Shown one piece after another: positions 41,725-50,113 of a DNA stretch of 64,000 bases. The notes beneath the pieces are model-generated. The model made no database searches. It was given only the letters and a program-made list of their open reading frames with translations, and had not been told where the DNA came from. Where the stretch lies: assembly GCF_000378965.1 (NCBI RefSeq), contig NZ_KB900537.1, forward strand, positions 124,001-188,000, read 5' to 3'. The position numbers and the translations under genes were made by a program. Positions within the stretch are counted from its first letter, which is position 1. Each line of letters starts with the position of its first letter. Source of the stretch: Thioalkalivibrio thiocyanodenitrificans ARhD 1 (GTDB lineage: Bacteria > Pseudomonadota > Gammaproteobacteria > Ectothiorhodospirales > Ectothiorhodospiraceae).

Positions 41725-43071
41725 TCAGTTGACCGGACTCGTGGTCTTTCTGTAGAGGCTTCCGTAATCGTTCCACTCCAGGGAGACCCCGTCAGTGATA
41801 ACGACGGTGGCCTTTCTGCCATTGGGCACGGAGATCACCGGGAAGATGTTCTTCAGGTTGTCCACGTAGTGCTGTGCCAGGTTGTTCATGGCGGTCTCGG
41901 CGCCACCAAAGCCCGCGCGCTGCGCGATATCGCCGCCGGATACACTCTGGCCGGTGCCAATCAGCGAGCCGGTCAGGCTGTTGGAAGTGCTGCCGAACGC
42001 AGAACCAAGGCCGCTGAAGAATCCGGCAACGAGACTCCGCCCAAGCAGCGCCCCGTCCTTGTGATCGACCACGCCCCGGATACCCAGCGAGCCGTCGGAA
42101 TCCACCACGTAGCCCTTGACCTCGGAGCTGAGCACCAGGTGGTTGTCCTTATCCACGCAACTGAGGCGCGACAGGCGCACATAGACGCGCTCCGAGGAGA
42201 GATCCCCGTAGGCCGAGCCCAGCACCATGCAGGACTTCACCGAATAGCGCGCCTCGCCGGGCAGCGTGGCGTTGGTCTGCACACGCATCAGCACGGGCTC
42301 AGGGTTGGTGCGGGTGTAATCAGAAGATCCCGCATCCAGTCCGTTGAGCAGCACGACCTGCGCATGCGATCCCGGCGGCAGGTAACCTGCGTAGGGGTTG
42401 CGGGTATAGGTGGTCTCGACCTCCACGGAATCATCTTCCGGCGCCTTCACGCGAATATGGATCGGGCGCGGCTTTGCGCCCGATCCCGGCTCCCCGGGAC
42501 GCTCTGCGCCGCGCGGCGGCGGCGGGGGCGGGACCACGGCGCGCGCCTGGTCTTCCGGCTCGTCGCGAACCGGCGGCGGAGGCGGCAGTGGCGTCGGACG
42601 CGTGCCCTCGCGCTCGCGAAGCTCCTCGAGCTGGCGCGCAAGCTCCTCCTGAGAGATACCCTGGCCCTCGCGAAGCGATCCGAGCTCCTCACTCTGCTCC
42701 TCGAGCTTCTGATTCTGCGTCTCGATGCGCCGCTGTAGCTCCTGGTTCTCGCGCGAGATCGATTCGAGCATGCGCTTGATATCGGCCATCTCCGCCTGGC
42801 TGGTCGCCTGCCAGGAGCGCTGGTCGAGATTGCGGGGCGTGGTGTCCACCACCGTATCCCTTCGATCCTGGCGCGCGGTGCGCTCGTATTCCTTGGGGGC
42901 GAACAGCATGCTCGACATGATCGAGAGCATCAGCACACCCGCGCCCACGAGCATCCAGCGCTTTTTTACGCTCATCGCGATCTGGGAGGGCCCCTTGATA
43001 TCGACGTCGAAATCAGAGCCCTTGTCCGGGGCTGCTTGCGTCTTCTGGTTGCCTTTCTTCTCATCAGCCAT
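41725..43071 (-). CDS. traB: TraB channel scaffold protein
   Basis: 448 residues. One membrane helix (about 38-58), a coiled coil (MADIKRMLESISRENQELQR onward), a Pro-rich linker and a VirB10-type beta-barrel end with YAGYLPPGSHAQVVLLNGLD. It spans both membranes and links the inner and outer parts of the channel. Two bases after traK. Confidence 0.9.
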   Translation of the reverse strand: MADEKKGNQKTQAAPDKGSDFDVDIKGPSQIAMSVKKRWMLVGAGVLMLSIMSSMLFAPKEYERTARQDRRDTVVDTTPRNLDQRSWQATSQAEMADIKRMLESISRENQELQRRIETQNQKLEEQSEELGSLREGQGISQEELARQLEELREREGTRPTPLPPPPPVRDEPEDQARAVVPPPPPPRGAERPGEPGSGAKPRPIHIRVKAPEDDSVEVETTYTRNPYAGYLPPGSHAQVVLLNGLDAGSSDYTRTNPEPVLMRVQTNATLPGEARYSVKSCMVLGSAYGDLSSERVYVRLSRLSCVDKDNHLVLSSEVKGYVVDSDGSLGIRGVVDHKDGALLGRSLVAGFFSGLGSAFGSTSNSLTGSLIGTGQSVSGGDIAQRAGFGGAETAMNNLAQHYVDNLKNIFPVISVPNGRKATVVITDGVSLEWNDYGSLYRKTTSPVN

Positions 43072-43073
43072 CG

Positions 43074-43820
43074 TTACCGACTCCCGAAGAACACGGATTC
43101 ATCGACCAGGATGAACAGCTTCGGGCTGGCGCGTCGGCTCACGACATCCCCGCCCTCGAGCTGCACGGCCCGAACGCCGCTGCGATAGAATTGAGGCGAG
43201 GCCACCACGACGCGCGGGCCCTTGGAGACCAACTTGTAGATGAGCATGCGGTCCGTGCCGTTGCTCCAGGCCTCAAGGGGCTCGGCGTAGAAACTGTCGA
43301 ACTCCACGGTGGGCAGCGTCTCGACGCGCGTGAAGTTATCCCGATTGCCGCGCACGAACCGCTTGAACGTCTCGAGCAGGTAGCGCTGCTCCTCGGACTG
43401 GCTGCGCATGGCGCTCTGGCTGGTATCCACGGCCGAGGTCTTGGGCCTGTCGGACGCGCCGGCCACGCGATGCTCGACCCCCGGGATGGCCGCAGGACGC
43501 ATGCGCAGTGTGTGCACAGTGCCGTCCTCGAGCTGGACTACCATCTGTACAGTCTGGCGCACCCCCTGGTGCACCTCGAACAGGATCGAGCGATTGCCCC
43601 CAAGCGGCACCGGATCGCTCTTGAGCGGCGCGTTCGCAGGGAAGATGATGTCGGTGAACGGAACGGGGAATACCACCCGGTTGTACTCCCGATCAGAGAT
43701 ATCGATCACCCCCTCATCGAGCGCCTCGGCCTGCCCCTCGGCATACACCGGGGAGAGGGTGGCGGCGATCGTGAACAGCAGCAGCAGGATGCCCCGGAGA
43801 AAAGCAGTATTAACGCTCAT
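43074..43820 (-). CDS. traK: TraK periplasmic channel protein
   Basis: 248 residues with a signal peptide (FLRGILLLLFTIAATLSPVY, cut at A). The mature part is beta-rich, ending with RASPKLFILVDESVFFGSR; this is the VirB9-like TraK that binds TraB and TraV. Overlaps traE by eleven bases. Start set at MSVNTAF behind GGAAGGAAA. Confidence 0.85.
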   Translation of the reverse strand: MSVNTAFLRGILLLLFTIAATLSPVYAEGQAEALDEGVIDISDREYNRVVFPVPFTDIIFPANAPLKSDPVPLGGNRSILFEVHQGVRQTVQMVVQLEDGTVHTLRMRPAAIPGVEHRVAGASDRPKTSAVDTSQSAMRSQSEEQRYLLETFKRFVRGNRDNFTRVETLPTVEFDSFYAEPLEAWSNGTDRMLIYKLVSKGPRVVVASPQFYRSGVRAVQLEGGDVVSRRASPKLFILVDESVFFGSR

Positions 43821-44385
43821 CGGTATTTCCTTCCAGAGTGAGATTGTTGACATACGGCATGCCGTGGAGTGAGCGATACTCGATGCGATAGGAGACGCGC
43901 TCGCTGAAGATGAGTTTCTCGGCCTCCCAGCGCATCAACGTCCCAACGACCCGGACAACATTTTTGTTGATCACGCTCGTGCGCGTGGGGCGGAAGGACT
44001 GGCTGACATCGTTGCGTCGAAGCTCGCGGCTTTCCCTGAGCAGCTCGACATTGCGTGCCGCATACAGGTCAGGTGAGGCGCGGTTGAGGAATCGCCCGTA
44101 TTGCTGCTCGACATTCTCCGGCGAGTAGTTCAGCAGCAGCCCGACGTCCGCCAGCGCAATGTAGGTCAGGTAAGACTCATCGGGCGTGCTTGCCCGGGAG
44201 ATCTCCACGGGTCCTTGCGAGACGGCGAAATCATAAGGCACCAGGGTTGTCGTGGTGTTGAATGAGCTCCACATGAGAAAGAAGCTCTGAACAACCAGCA
44301 CAGCGCCCAGCACAACAGCCGCGAAGACCCATGCGTTCTTTTCCCTGGACGTGTTTACCAGACTATCGATGAATCTTTTTTTCAT
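43810..44385 (-). CDS. traE: TraE inner-membrane transfer protein
   Basis: 191 residues. N-terminal membrane anchor (WVFAAVVLGAVLVVQSFFLM) and a beta-rich periplasmic domain (YSPENVEQQYGRFLNRASPD), as in TraE/VirB5-8-like proteins of the F system. Part of the L-E-K-B order. Confidence 0.85.
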   Translation of the reverse strand: MKKRFIDSLVNTSREKNAWVFAAVVLGAVLVVQSFFLMWSSFNTTTTLVPYDFAVSQGPVEISRASTPDESYLTYIALADVGLLLNYSPENVEQQYGRFLNRASPDLYAARNVELLRESRELRRNDVSQSFRPTRTSVINKNVVRVVGTLMRWEAEKLIFSERVSYRIEYRSLHGMPYVNNLTLEGNTDER

Positions 44386-44430
44386 AGGACATCCCGCCAA
44401 TGGACCGACAGCCCGCAGAGAAAGAGCTCA

Positions 44431-44730
44431 TCATTGGATGAATTCATTCTTCCAGGGAGCTGGGAATTTTTTCTTCAGGCAGCTATCGAGCTGCAACCCA
44501 AGGCGCCAGAGAAAATGCTGCACAGTGCCCGGCTTTGCGCCGCGCTTGAGCTTCTGGGCGCCCACCAAAACAGCGACGGCCCCGACCGCGCCAAACAGCA
44601 AGATCCCCATGACAATTCCGAACCCGAGCATGCAGATGGAAATGACAAACTCTACTGGTTCCCAGAAAAGGATCGGCGTGGGCCGATCAATACCTTTTCC
44701 GATGAGGTGTGCTTGTGGGTCGAAGGCCAT
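44431..44730 (-). CDS. traL: TraL pilus assembly protein
   Basis: 99 residues. HLIGKGIDRPTPILFWEPVE followed by two membrane helices, the typical TraL. Starts 12 bases after traA ends. Confidence 0.85.
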   Translation of the reverse strand: MAFDPQAHLIGKGIDRPTPILFWEPVEFVISICMLGFGIVMGILLFGAVGAVAVLVGAQKLKRGAKPGTVQHFLWRLGLQLDSCLKKKFPAPWKNEFIQ

Positions 44731-44742
44731 CGCTTTATGCGC

Positions 44743-45051
44743 TTAGATCAGCGCACCGGAACCCATGATCGCCTTGATCACGCCGGGGCCCCAGTAGAGA
44801 ATTGCAGCACCAGCGATACCGGACAGGGCGGGCAGCGGGCTGTTCTTGGCAACACCCATCGCGGCTCCCACTAACAGCATAGTTATGGCCAAGCCAATTC
44901 CGAGCGCACCCGAGGCCCATGCGTCCACGGTCTCCATGAACTCCAGGAAGGGGTCGTCGCCGGTGGCCGCCATCGCCACGCCGGACATGAGCATCAGAAA
45001 CAGGGCAAGCAGAACCCTCTTGTAATGCACGTTATGAACATTGTTGAGCAT
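44743..45051 (-). CDS. traA: TraA major pilin
   Basis: 102 residues. Signal region ending MSGVAMA-ATGDDPFLEF, then two hydrophobic stretches (about 55-75 and 80-95), as in F-type pilin precursors. Start behind ACGGAGAAAG. First gene of the tra operon, with a strong TCGCTATAC element 70 bases upstream. Confidence 0.83.
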   Translation of the reverse strand: MLNNVHNVHYKRVLLALFLMLMSGVAMAATGDDPFLEFMETVDAWASGALGIGLAITMLLVGAAMGVAKNSPLPALSGIAGAAILYWGPGVIKAIMGSGALI

Positions 45052-45119
45052 CTTCTTTCTCCGTGTAGAGTTGATTAACCTCACGACAAGAGCAGGAGGC
45101 GCGGGTCGCGGGTTAAGGT

Positions 45120-45128
45120 GTATAGCGA
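45120..45128 (-). promoter_or_regulatory. TCGCTATAC-family promoter core, traA operon
   Basis: Minus strand TCGCTATAC with GCAAA ending 17 bases upstream. It lies just upstream of the transglycosylase gene end and reads into traA. Confidence 0.68.
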
Positions 45129-45167
45129 CCCAATTGACGGATTTGCATGAACCGCGGATTTTTCTGC

Positions 45168-45593
45168 TCAGCGCGCCCCGTAATGCAGGTTGTTCCACCT
45201 CTCAAGTACCGTTCGGGCGTACTCCCGGCCGTTCTCGATCGCGAAACCCGCGTTGTATGACATGATCGCCTTGGTCCAGTCCTGATCGTGGTGCTCGTAG
45301 TACTTGCGCAGGATCCAGACACCCACCCCGATGTTCACGCACGGCGACCACAGAAGGTCTTGTTCGAAGATCCCGTACTCCTTGAGTGGCTCGATCCAGA
45401 TCGTGTTGATCTGCATCGGTCCGAGATCATAAGTGCCGTTTCTATTGGGGCCCACTCGTTGCCCGAGCTGCCCGCCTTCCTGCGTCAGAATCGACTGAAT
45501 CAGCAAAGGAGGGACGTGGTAACGAGCGGAGGCCTGCGCAATGCAGACCTCCGCCGTCTCTTGCGGGAGCGGTTGTGGTGGAGGCATGTCCAT
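45168..45593 (-). CDS. lytic transglycosylase (VirB1-like)
   Basis: 141 residues. Catalytic Glu in SILTQEGGQ, then GTYDLGPMQIN and AIMSYNAGF mark the SLT fold. It would open the cell wall for the transfer channel. Start after ACAGTG; no clear ribosome-binding site. In line with the SSB-like gene upstream. Confidence 0.83.
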   Translation of the reverse strand: MDMPPPQPLPQETAEVCIAQASARYHVPPLLIQSILTQEGGQLGQRVGPNRNGTYDLGPMQINTIWIEPLKEYGIFEQDLLWSPCVNIGVGVWILRKYYEHHDQDWTKAIMSYNAGFAIENGREYARTVLERWNNLHYGAR

Positions 45594-45635
45594 CACTGTT
45601 CTCCGAAGCGAGCTGGTTGAAAATGAGAGGCGCTA

Positions 45636-45977
45636 CTACGCTTCCCCCTCGCTCTCGGCCTGCGCGTCCGGATCCATGACCAGGTTGACCCGCTCGGCGA
45701 CCAGCTCGGTCTGAACGAAACCGTCGCTGACGATCCCCTTCATCACGCCCTGGACCCGCCCGCTGATCTCCACGAACGCATCCTCCTCGACCGCGGCACG
45801 GCACTTCTCCAGGCGAAACGCAGGAATGCGGATGGGCACGGCGTTGATGAATTCGATGGCGCGGTTCTGCTGACGCTCCCGCTGAGGACCGTACTGCACG
45901 AGAATCAGCGCGGACGGATTCTCTTTCTCCGGGATGTGAACGGACCTGATGCGTCCGATGATGTGAAACAGGTTCAT
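45636..45977 (-). CDS. SSB-like OB-fold protein, transfer region
   Basis: 113 residues. NLFHIIGRIRSVHIPEKENP, EFINAVPIRIPAFRLEK and DAFVEISGRVQGVMKG follow the SSB/OB strand order but lack the acidic tail. Start behind AAAGGAG. Likely binds single strands around transfer; inference. Confidence 0.58.
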   Translation of the reverse strand: MNLFHIIGRIRSVHIPEKENPSALILVQYGPQRERQQNRAIEFINAVPIRIPAFRLEKCRAAVEEDAFVEISGRVQGVMKGIVSDGFVQTELVAERVNLVMDPDAQAESEGEA

Positions 45978-46043
45978 TTTGAATCTCCTTTGGATGCAAA
46001 TATTGTTGACTACTTTGTTAGCGGCTCTTGGATCCGCGAGGAT

Positions 46044-46052
46044 GTATAGCGA
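46044..46052 (-). promoter_or_regulatory. TCGCTATAC-family promoter core
   Basis: Minus strand TCGCTATAC, CAAG 17 bases upstream, before the SSB-like/transglycosylase unit. Confidence 0.62.
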
Positions 46053-46113
46053 GCAGCGCGCGCCTCTTGCGCACGCGAAGCGATTTTTTTCAGAGCGCGG
46101 CGGGCACCAGGCA

Positions 46114-46142
46114 GCAAAAACCCCGCCTGTTGAGACGGGGTC
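46114..46142 (-). terminator. terminator of the repeat lipoprotein gene
   Basis: Minus strand CCCCG, loop, CGGGG, TTTTT. Confidence 0.7.
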
Positions 46143-46191
46143 TTTGAGTGTGCGAGCGCCGGAGCAGGCGAGCGGGGCGCAGGGAAGACGA

Positions 46192-48879
46192 TCAGGGCAC
46201 GAACTGCGGGCTTCCGATCAGCGCCTGGGGGCGGGGCCTGAGAATAAAGACATCGGCGCCTCCCTCGGACGCCGTTGCGCTTCTCTCCGACGATTGCTCA
46301 TCCGCCTCCTCTTCGCGCGCGTATCGGTGGATCTCGACCCGTCGCTCAAACTCGAAGGTCTCCGGTGTGCTCCTTGCGTAACGATCACCCTGCCCGTGAG
46401 TCGCTACGACCTCCCTGCCCAGACGCTCGAGGTACTGCCCAACGGATTGCGCTCTCATCAGGGACAGGTGAAGATTCTCCTGACTGCCTCCCCTCGGATC
46501 AGAGAAGCCGTGTAGCGTGTAACGCTCCCCGCCGGGGATTGCCTCAAGAGCGAGCAGCGCGGTTGGCGTGAGTTGCGCGCTGTCCGCCGGGAAGTAGACG
46601 ATACCGACAAGTGTTTCGCCGGCCACGTGGTACCTGCCGGCCTCCAGTTGCGCCGCGCCCGCAGGGGATGGCTGGTACTCCTGGCCCTGGTCTGCGCTTG
46701 ATGCGTCCTCCTCCGTGTCTTCGTGCGCGGCCTCGACCCACGCCGCCACCGTTTCAGGCTCAACCTCGCGCTCCTCGGGCGCTTTCACTGCCTGCGCGCT
46801 ACGCTCGCTTTTCGCCCTTACGATTCGAGCCTCGCCCGTCGCGTCAAACGAGTCCTGGCCCGTCGGGGGCGGATCGAACGGATCCACGATTTCAAGCATC
46901 TCCTGGTATCGTGGATGCGCGAAGATCGCGTCACGGTCACGACCCTCAAGGCTTACGGGCCGGCCCGCAGGCTTGTCCGTCTCGGCCTCGGCGAGCGCCT
47001 TCGCGGCCGGCGCCTCTTCCGGAGCGGGGTCGATTTCTGCCGTGATTTCAACCGGTTGCGCCACCGGCTTCGGATCAAACGGATCCACGGTGTCGAGCAT
47101 CTCCTGGTACTGCGGGTGCTTGAAGATCGCATCACGGTCACGGCCGTCGAGGCTCACCGCACGGCGCGCGGGCTTGTCCGTCTCGGGCTCAACGCGCTCC
47201 TCCACCGCCGAGGCCTGCCCGACAATCTCGGGCTCGCTTGAAGCGAGAGGGTCTCGCGCAAGGGGCTTCGGATCGAACGGATCCACGATCTCGAGCATCT
47301 CCCGGTACCGCGGGTGGGCGAAGATCGCATCACGGTCACGGCCGTCGAGGCTCACAGGTCTGCCCGCAGGCTTGTCTGGCGCATCGCCTTGGCGCGACTC
47401 GACATCACTCTCAGTGACTTTTTTCTTCAAAGCGGCCCTGGCCGCAGGCTCCTCCCGGTCAAGGCCCGCGTGCTGACCGTCAACGGGTTTCTGCGCATGT
47501 GCGAGTTCGGCAGCCTCCTTCGCGTGCGCCAGTGCCTCACGGCGCGCGGCCCCCGGCACAGACGCTTTCACCTCGCCGGGCGCTTCCACGTGCACATCCA
47601 CGCGTCGATCACGCCAAAGCTCGTCTGCGGGCACATCGTCTTGCACCACACCCAGCCCCTCGACTTCGCTGACCTGCGCACCCAGGCCGAGCAGGTACTG
47701 AGAGACCGCATAGGCGCGGCGTTGCGCCAGCCTTCGATTCATTTCTCGGTCGCCTCTATGGTCCGCGTAGCCACGCAGCGCGTAGCGTGCATCCGGGGAC
47801 AGAGTCCTGAGGGTCTCGATCGCCGTTTCAGTCAATCGAGCGCTGGCCGTATCGAAATGGATGGAGGCAACCACGTCGCCTTCCAGGGCCTCGTCTTCAT
47901 GAGAGGGCACTGTCTTGCGTTCATGAGGCTTCGGATCGAACGGATCCACGATCTCGAGCATCTCCCGGTACCGTGGGTGCGCGAAGATCGCATCACGGTC
48001 ACGGCCGTCGAGGCTCACCGCCGGGCGGGCGGGCTTGTCCGTCTCGGGCCCGGCGGGTGCCTTCGCGTCCGGCGCCTCTTCCGTGGCGGGTTCGATTTCT
48101 GCCGTGATTTCAACCGGTTGCGCCTCCGGCTTCGGATCAAACGGATCCACGGTATCGAGCATCTCCTGGTACTGCGGGTGCTCGAAGATCGCATCACGGT
48201 CACGGCCGTCAAGGCTCACGGGTCTGCCCGTAGGCTTGTCCGTCTCGGGCTCGCCGCTCGCTGGCGTCATCGCGTCCTGATCGACAATCTCAGGCTCACT
48301 CGAAGCGACAGGGTCCCTCGCCTCAGATTTCGGATCGAATGGATCCACGATCTCCAACATCTCCCGGTACCGCGGATGCTCGAAGATCGCATCGCGATCA
48401 CGACCCTCAAGGTTCACGGGCCGGGGCGCAGGCCGTGGCGTCTCGACTTGCGGTGCGCGCTCAAGCTCGGCGCCGCCCTCGGGCGTCTCGGCGCCGATGC
48501 CTGGCGCCTCTTCGGGCGCCACGGCCGCGTGCACATCCTCGCTGCCCTCGGGTTCCTTCACGGTGCCCGGCTCAAAAGACGCTTCTCTCGCATCGGGCGC
48601 GGCCACCGGCTCGATTGCCGCATCGAGATGGCTGTCGGGAAGCAGGTCATACTCACCCAGTTGGCGAAAGTCGTTCGCGCGCGCCCCGGGCATCCAGTTG
48701 GTCGAGGGCATGACGATCACGTTGTTGTGCTCTCGTCGCTCTGTAACGACCCCGTAGCCGGCTTCCATGGGCTGGTAGACAGGCTCGGGAAGGGCCCCGG
48801 AGGCATCCTCCGGCTGGGTGGCGAGCAGGCCGCAGCCGGTGACCGCCAGGGCGATTGCCAGTACCAGGAGTTGCTTCAT
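46192..48879 (-). CDS. repeat-bearing OmpA-domain lipoprotein
   Basis: 895 residues. Lipobox VTGC at residue 16, so a lipoprotein. Six copies of a 30-residue unit (GRDRDAIF, then HP, Y, EML, VDPFDP) at about 154, 220, 288, 508, 574 and 641, in two sets of three, each set followed by an OmpA-like peptidoglycan-binding domain (about 335-432, with GYADHRGD and NRRLAQRRAYAVSQYL; and about 765-870, with GFSDPRGG and LMRAQSVGQYL). The chain is therefore an internal duplication of repeats-plus-OmpA, with acidic Pro/Glu linkers between. It could brace the transfer channel to the cell wall. Start behind TAGGAGAG. Confidence 0.75.
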   Translation of the reverse strand: MKQLLVLAIALAVTGCGLLATQPEDASGALPEPVYQPMEAGYGVVTERREHNNVIVMPSTNWMPGARANDFRQLGEYDLLPDSHLDAAIEPVAAPDAREASFEPGTVKEPEGSEDVHAAVAPEEAPGIGAETPEGGAELERAPQVETPRPAPRPVNLEGRDRDAIFEHPRYREMLEIVDPFDPKSEARDPVASSEPEIVDQDAMTPASGEPETDKPTGRPVSLDGRDRDAIFEHPQYQEMLDTVDPFDPKPEAQPVEITAEIEPATEEAPDAKAPAGPETDKPARPAVSLDGRDRDAIFAHPRYREMLEIVDPFDPKPHERKTVPSHEDEALEGDVVASIHFDTASARLTETAIETLRTLSPDARYALRGYADHRGDREMNRRLAQRRAYAVSQYLLGLGAQVSEVEGLGVVQDDVPADELWRDRRVDVHVEAPGEVKASVPGAARREALAHAKEAAELAHAQKPVDGQHAGLDREEPAARAALKKKVTESDVESRQGDAPDKPAGRPVSLDGRDRDAIFAHPRYREMLEIVDPFDPKPLARDPLASSEPEIVGQASAVEERVEPETDKPARRAVSLDGRDRDAIFKHPQYQEMLDTVDPFDPKPVAQPVEITAEIDPAPEEAPAAKALAEAETDKPAGRPVSLEGRDRDAIFAHPRYQEMLEIVDPFDPPPTGQDSFDATGEARIVRAKSERSAQAVKAPEEREVEPETVAAWVEAAHEDTEEDASSADQGQEYQPSPAGAAQLEAGRYHVAGETLVGIVYFPADSAQLTPTALLALEAIPGGERYTLHGFSDPRGGSQENLHLSLMRAQSVGQYLERLGREVVATHGQGDRYARSTPETFEFERRVEIHRYAREEEADEQSSERSATASEGGADVFILRPRPQALIGSPQFVP
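46867..48420 (-). repeat. six-unit coding repeat block
   Basis: Six near-identical DNA units inside the lipoprotein gene, interrupted by the first OmpA domain. High DNA identity suggests recent amplification. Confidence 0.75.
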
Positions 48880-49502
48880 TGGTTCTCTCCTAATTCCTTG
48901 AGCTTTGCTTCGATACGCCCGCGAAAGGCAGAGCCGACCGGTTGATCGTCGTGACGTTCAAGCGTGTAGACGGGCCGCCCGTCCTGGATGAATACATAGG
49001 AAGGCAGGAGGTTCACACGCGCCATGTGCGCCAGGCGCAGCGCCCGCTGATGTGCCTCGCGCGCCTCCTCGGAGCGGGCAGCGACCTGGAGCTGGGCGAG
49101 GTTGAAGGTACGGGTGGAGGGGGCTCGCCCAAGAAACTCCAGCACCTGAGCCTCGGTTTCCATCGGCAGCTGGTCATCCTGCGCGCCACGATAGAGCGCC
49201 TCTTTCACGCGCTCTGCGGCCTCGGCGCCCAACTGACGTGCGCCGTAGTAGATGAGCTCTCGCGTGTCGTTGTGCTCGGACAGGGAGATCGGCGCGAAGC
49301 GAAACGCCCCGCCGTACTGACGCACCGCTGTTTCGAGGTGGTCGTGCCACCGACTCATGGCCCGGCAGTAGGGGCACGAGAAGTTCGCGACCTCGACCAG
49401 GAAAATGCTATTCATCGCACCCCGGGGCTCGCGAGAAGCGCCCACAGCCCAGTTCGCCCAGGGCGCGAGCAGGAGTGCAGAGACAAATCGCCGGCGGTCC
49501 AC
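48876..49502 (-). CDS. thioredoxin-fold DsbA/DsbC-like protein
   Basis: 208 residues with a signal peptide (RRRFVSALLLAPWANWAVGA), thioredoxin motif SCPYCRAM and cis-Pro region NLLPSYVFIQD. It would form or repair disulfides of transfer proteins in the periplasm. Start GTG overlaps the previous stop; end overlaps the lipoprotein start by four bases. Confidence 0.83.
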   Translation of the reverse strand: MDRRRFVSALLLAPWANWAVGASREPRGAMNSIFLVEVANFSCPYCRAMSRWHDHLETAVRQYGGAFRFAPISLSEHNDTRELIYYGARQLGAEAAERVKEALYRGAQDDQLPMETEAQVLEFLGRAPSTRTFNLAQLQVAARSEEAREAHQRALRLAHMARVNLLPSYVFIQDGRPVYTLERHDDQPVGSAFRGRIEAKLKELGENQ

Positions 49503-49504
49503 GA

Positions 49505-49822
49505 TCAGTCCTCGCTCTCCGCGGGAGGCACCTCGGACACGACGCCGTCCTCCTTCATGGCGTCGATGTAGTCGCGCTCATAGAAGGCGCGCCAGAGCGT
49601 GTACTGACAGCCGTAATCGAGCTTCTCGAACGATTCTCTGACCGTCACCTGTCCATCCGGCACGGTCAGCGCGGTCACCGACACCGCCAGGTTGCCGGTC
49701 CACTCGATGGGCGCACAGGCCCGCTCGATCCGGGTGCTGGAATCAGGCGCGAGGAACATCCACCCGATGTAAACGATCACGAGCAGGGAGAAGATCTGTC
49801 CGAAAATGGTCTTTCCTGGCAT
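49505..49822 (-). CDS. small membrane-anchored protein
   Basis: 105 residues. Membrane segment IFGQIFSLLVIVYIGWMFLA near the N-terminus, then a soluble periplasmic part with two cysteines (ERAC, GCQY). First in the unit with the DsbA/C-like and lipoprotein genes. Unknown family. Confidence 0.62.
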   Translation of the reverse strand: MPGKTIFGQIFSLLVIVYIGWMFLAPDSSTRIERACAPIEWTGNLAVSVTALTVPDGQVTVRESFEKLDYGCQYTLWRAFYERDYIDAMKEDGVVSEVPPAESED

Positions 49823-49991
49823 TTCGAAGAAGCCTCTTTATAGTGAAAAATCAACCCCTTAGGGGAAACACGTTTCAGGTCTGGCCCGGCGCCCTCAGGC
49901 CACAAGAAAGCCGGTGCTGCAAGCGCGCCGCCCGGCCAGCGCCCCGGGGCTTTGCGCCTCGACAGGTGTGGCGGACCCTCGCGCTGCCCGT

Positions 49992-50000
49992 GTATAGCGA
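49992..50000 (-). promoter_or_regulatory. TCGCTATAC-family promoter core
   Basis: Minus strand TCGCTATAC about 170 bases before the 105-residue gene; the leader between is GC-rich with no other signal. Confidence 0.55.
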
Positions 50001-50113
50001 ATATTTCCCGCACCTGTACCGCCTCTGAAGCGGGCGGCGTAGCGGCCGGGGCGGGGCGCCGGCGGGGCTTGTTCTCGAGAGGGGGTTAGCGAGCGCCCGG
50101 GGGCGATGCTCGC

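Noticed and set aside
47314-48945. 543-codon plus-strand frame opposite the repeat lipoprotein
   Set aside because: It repeats only because the real gene does.
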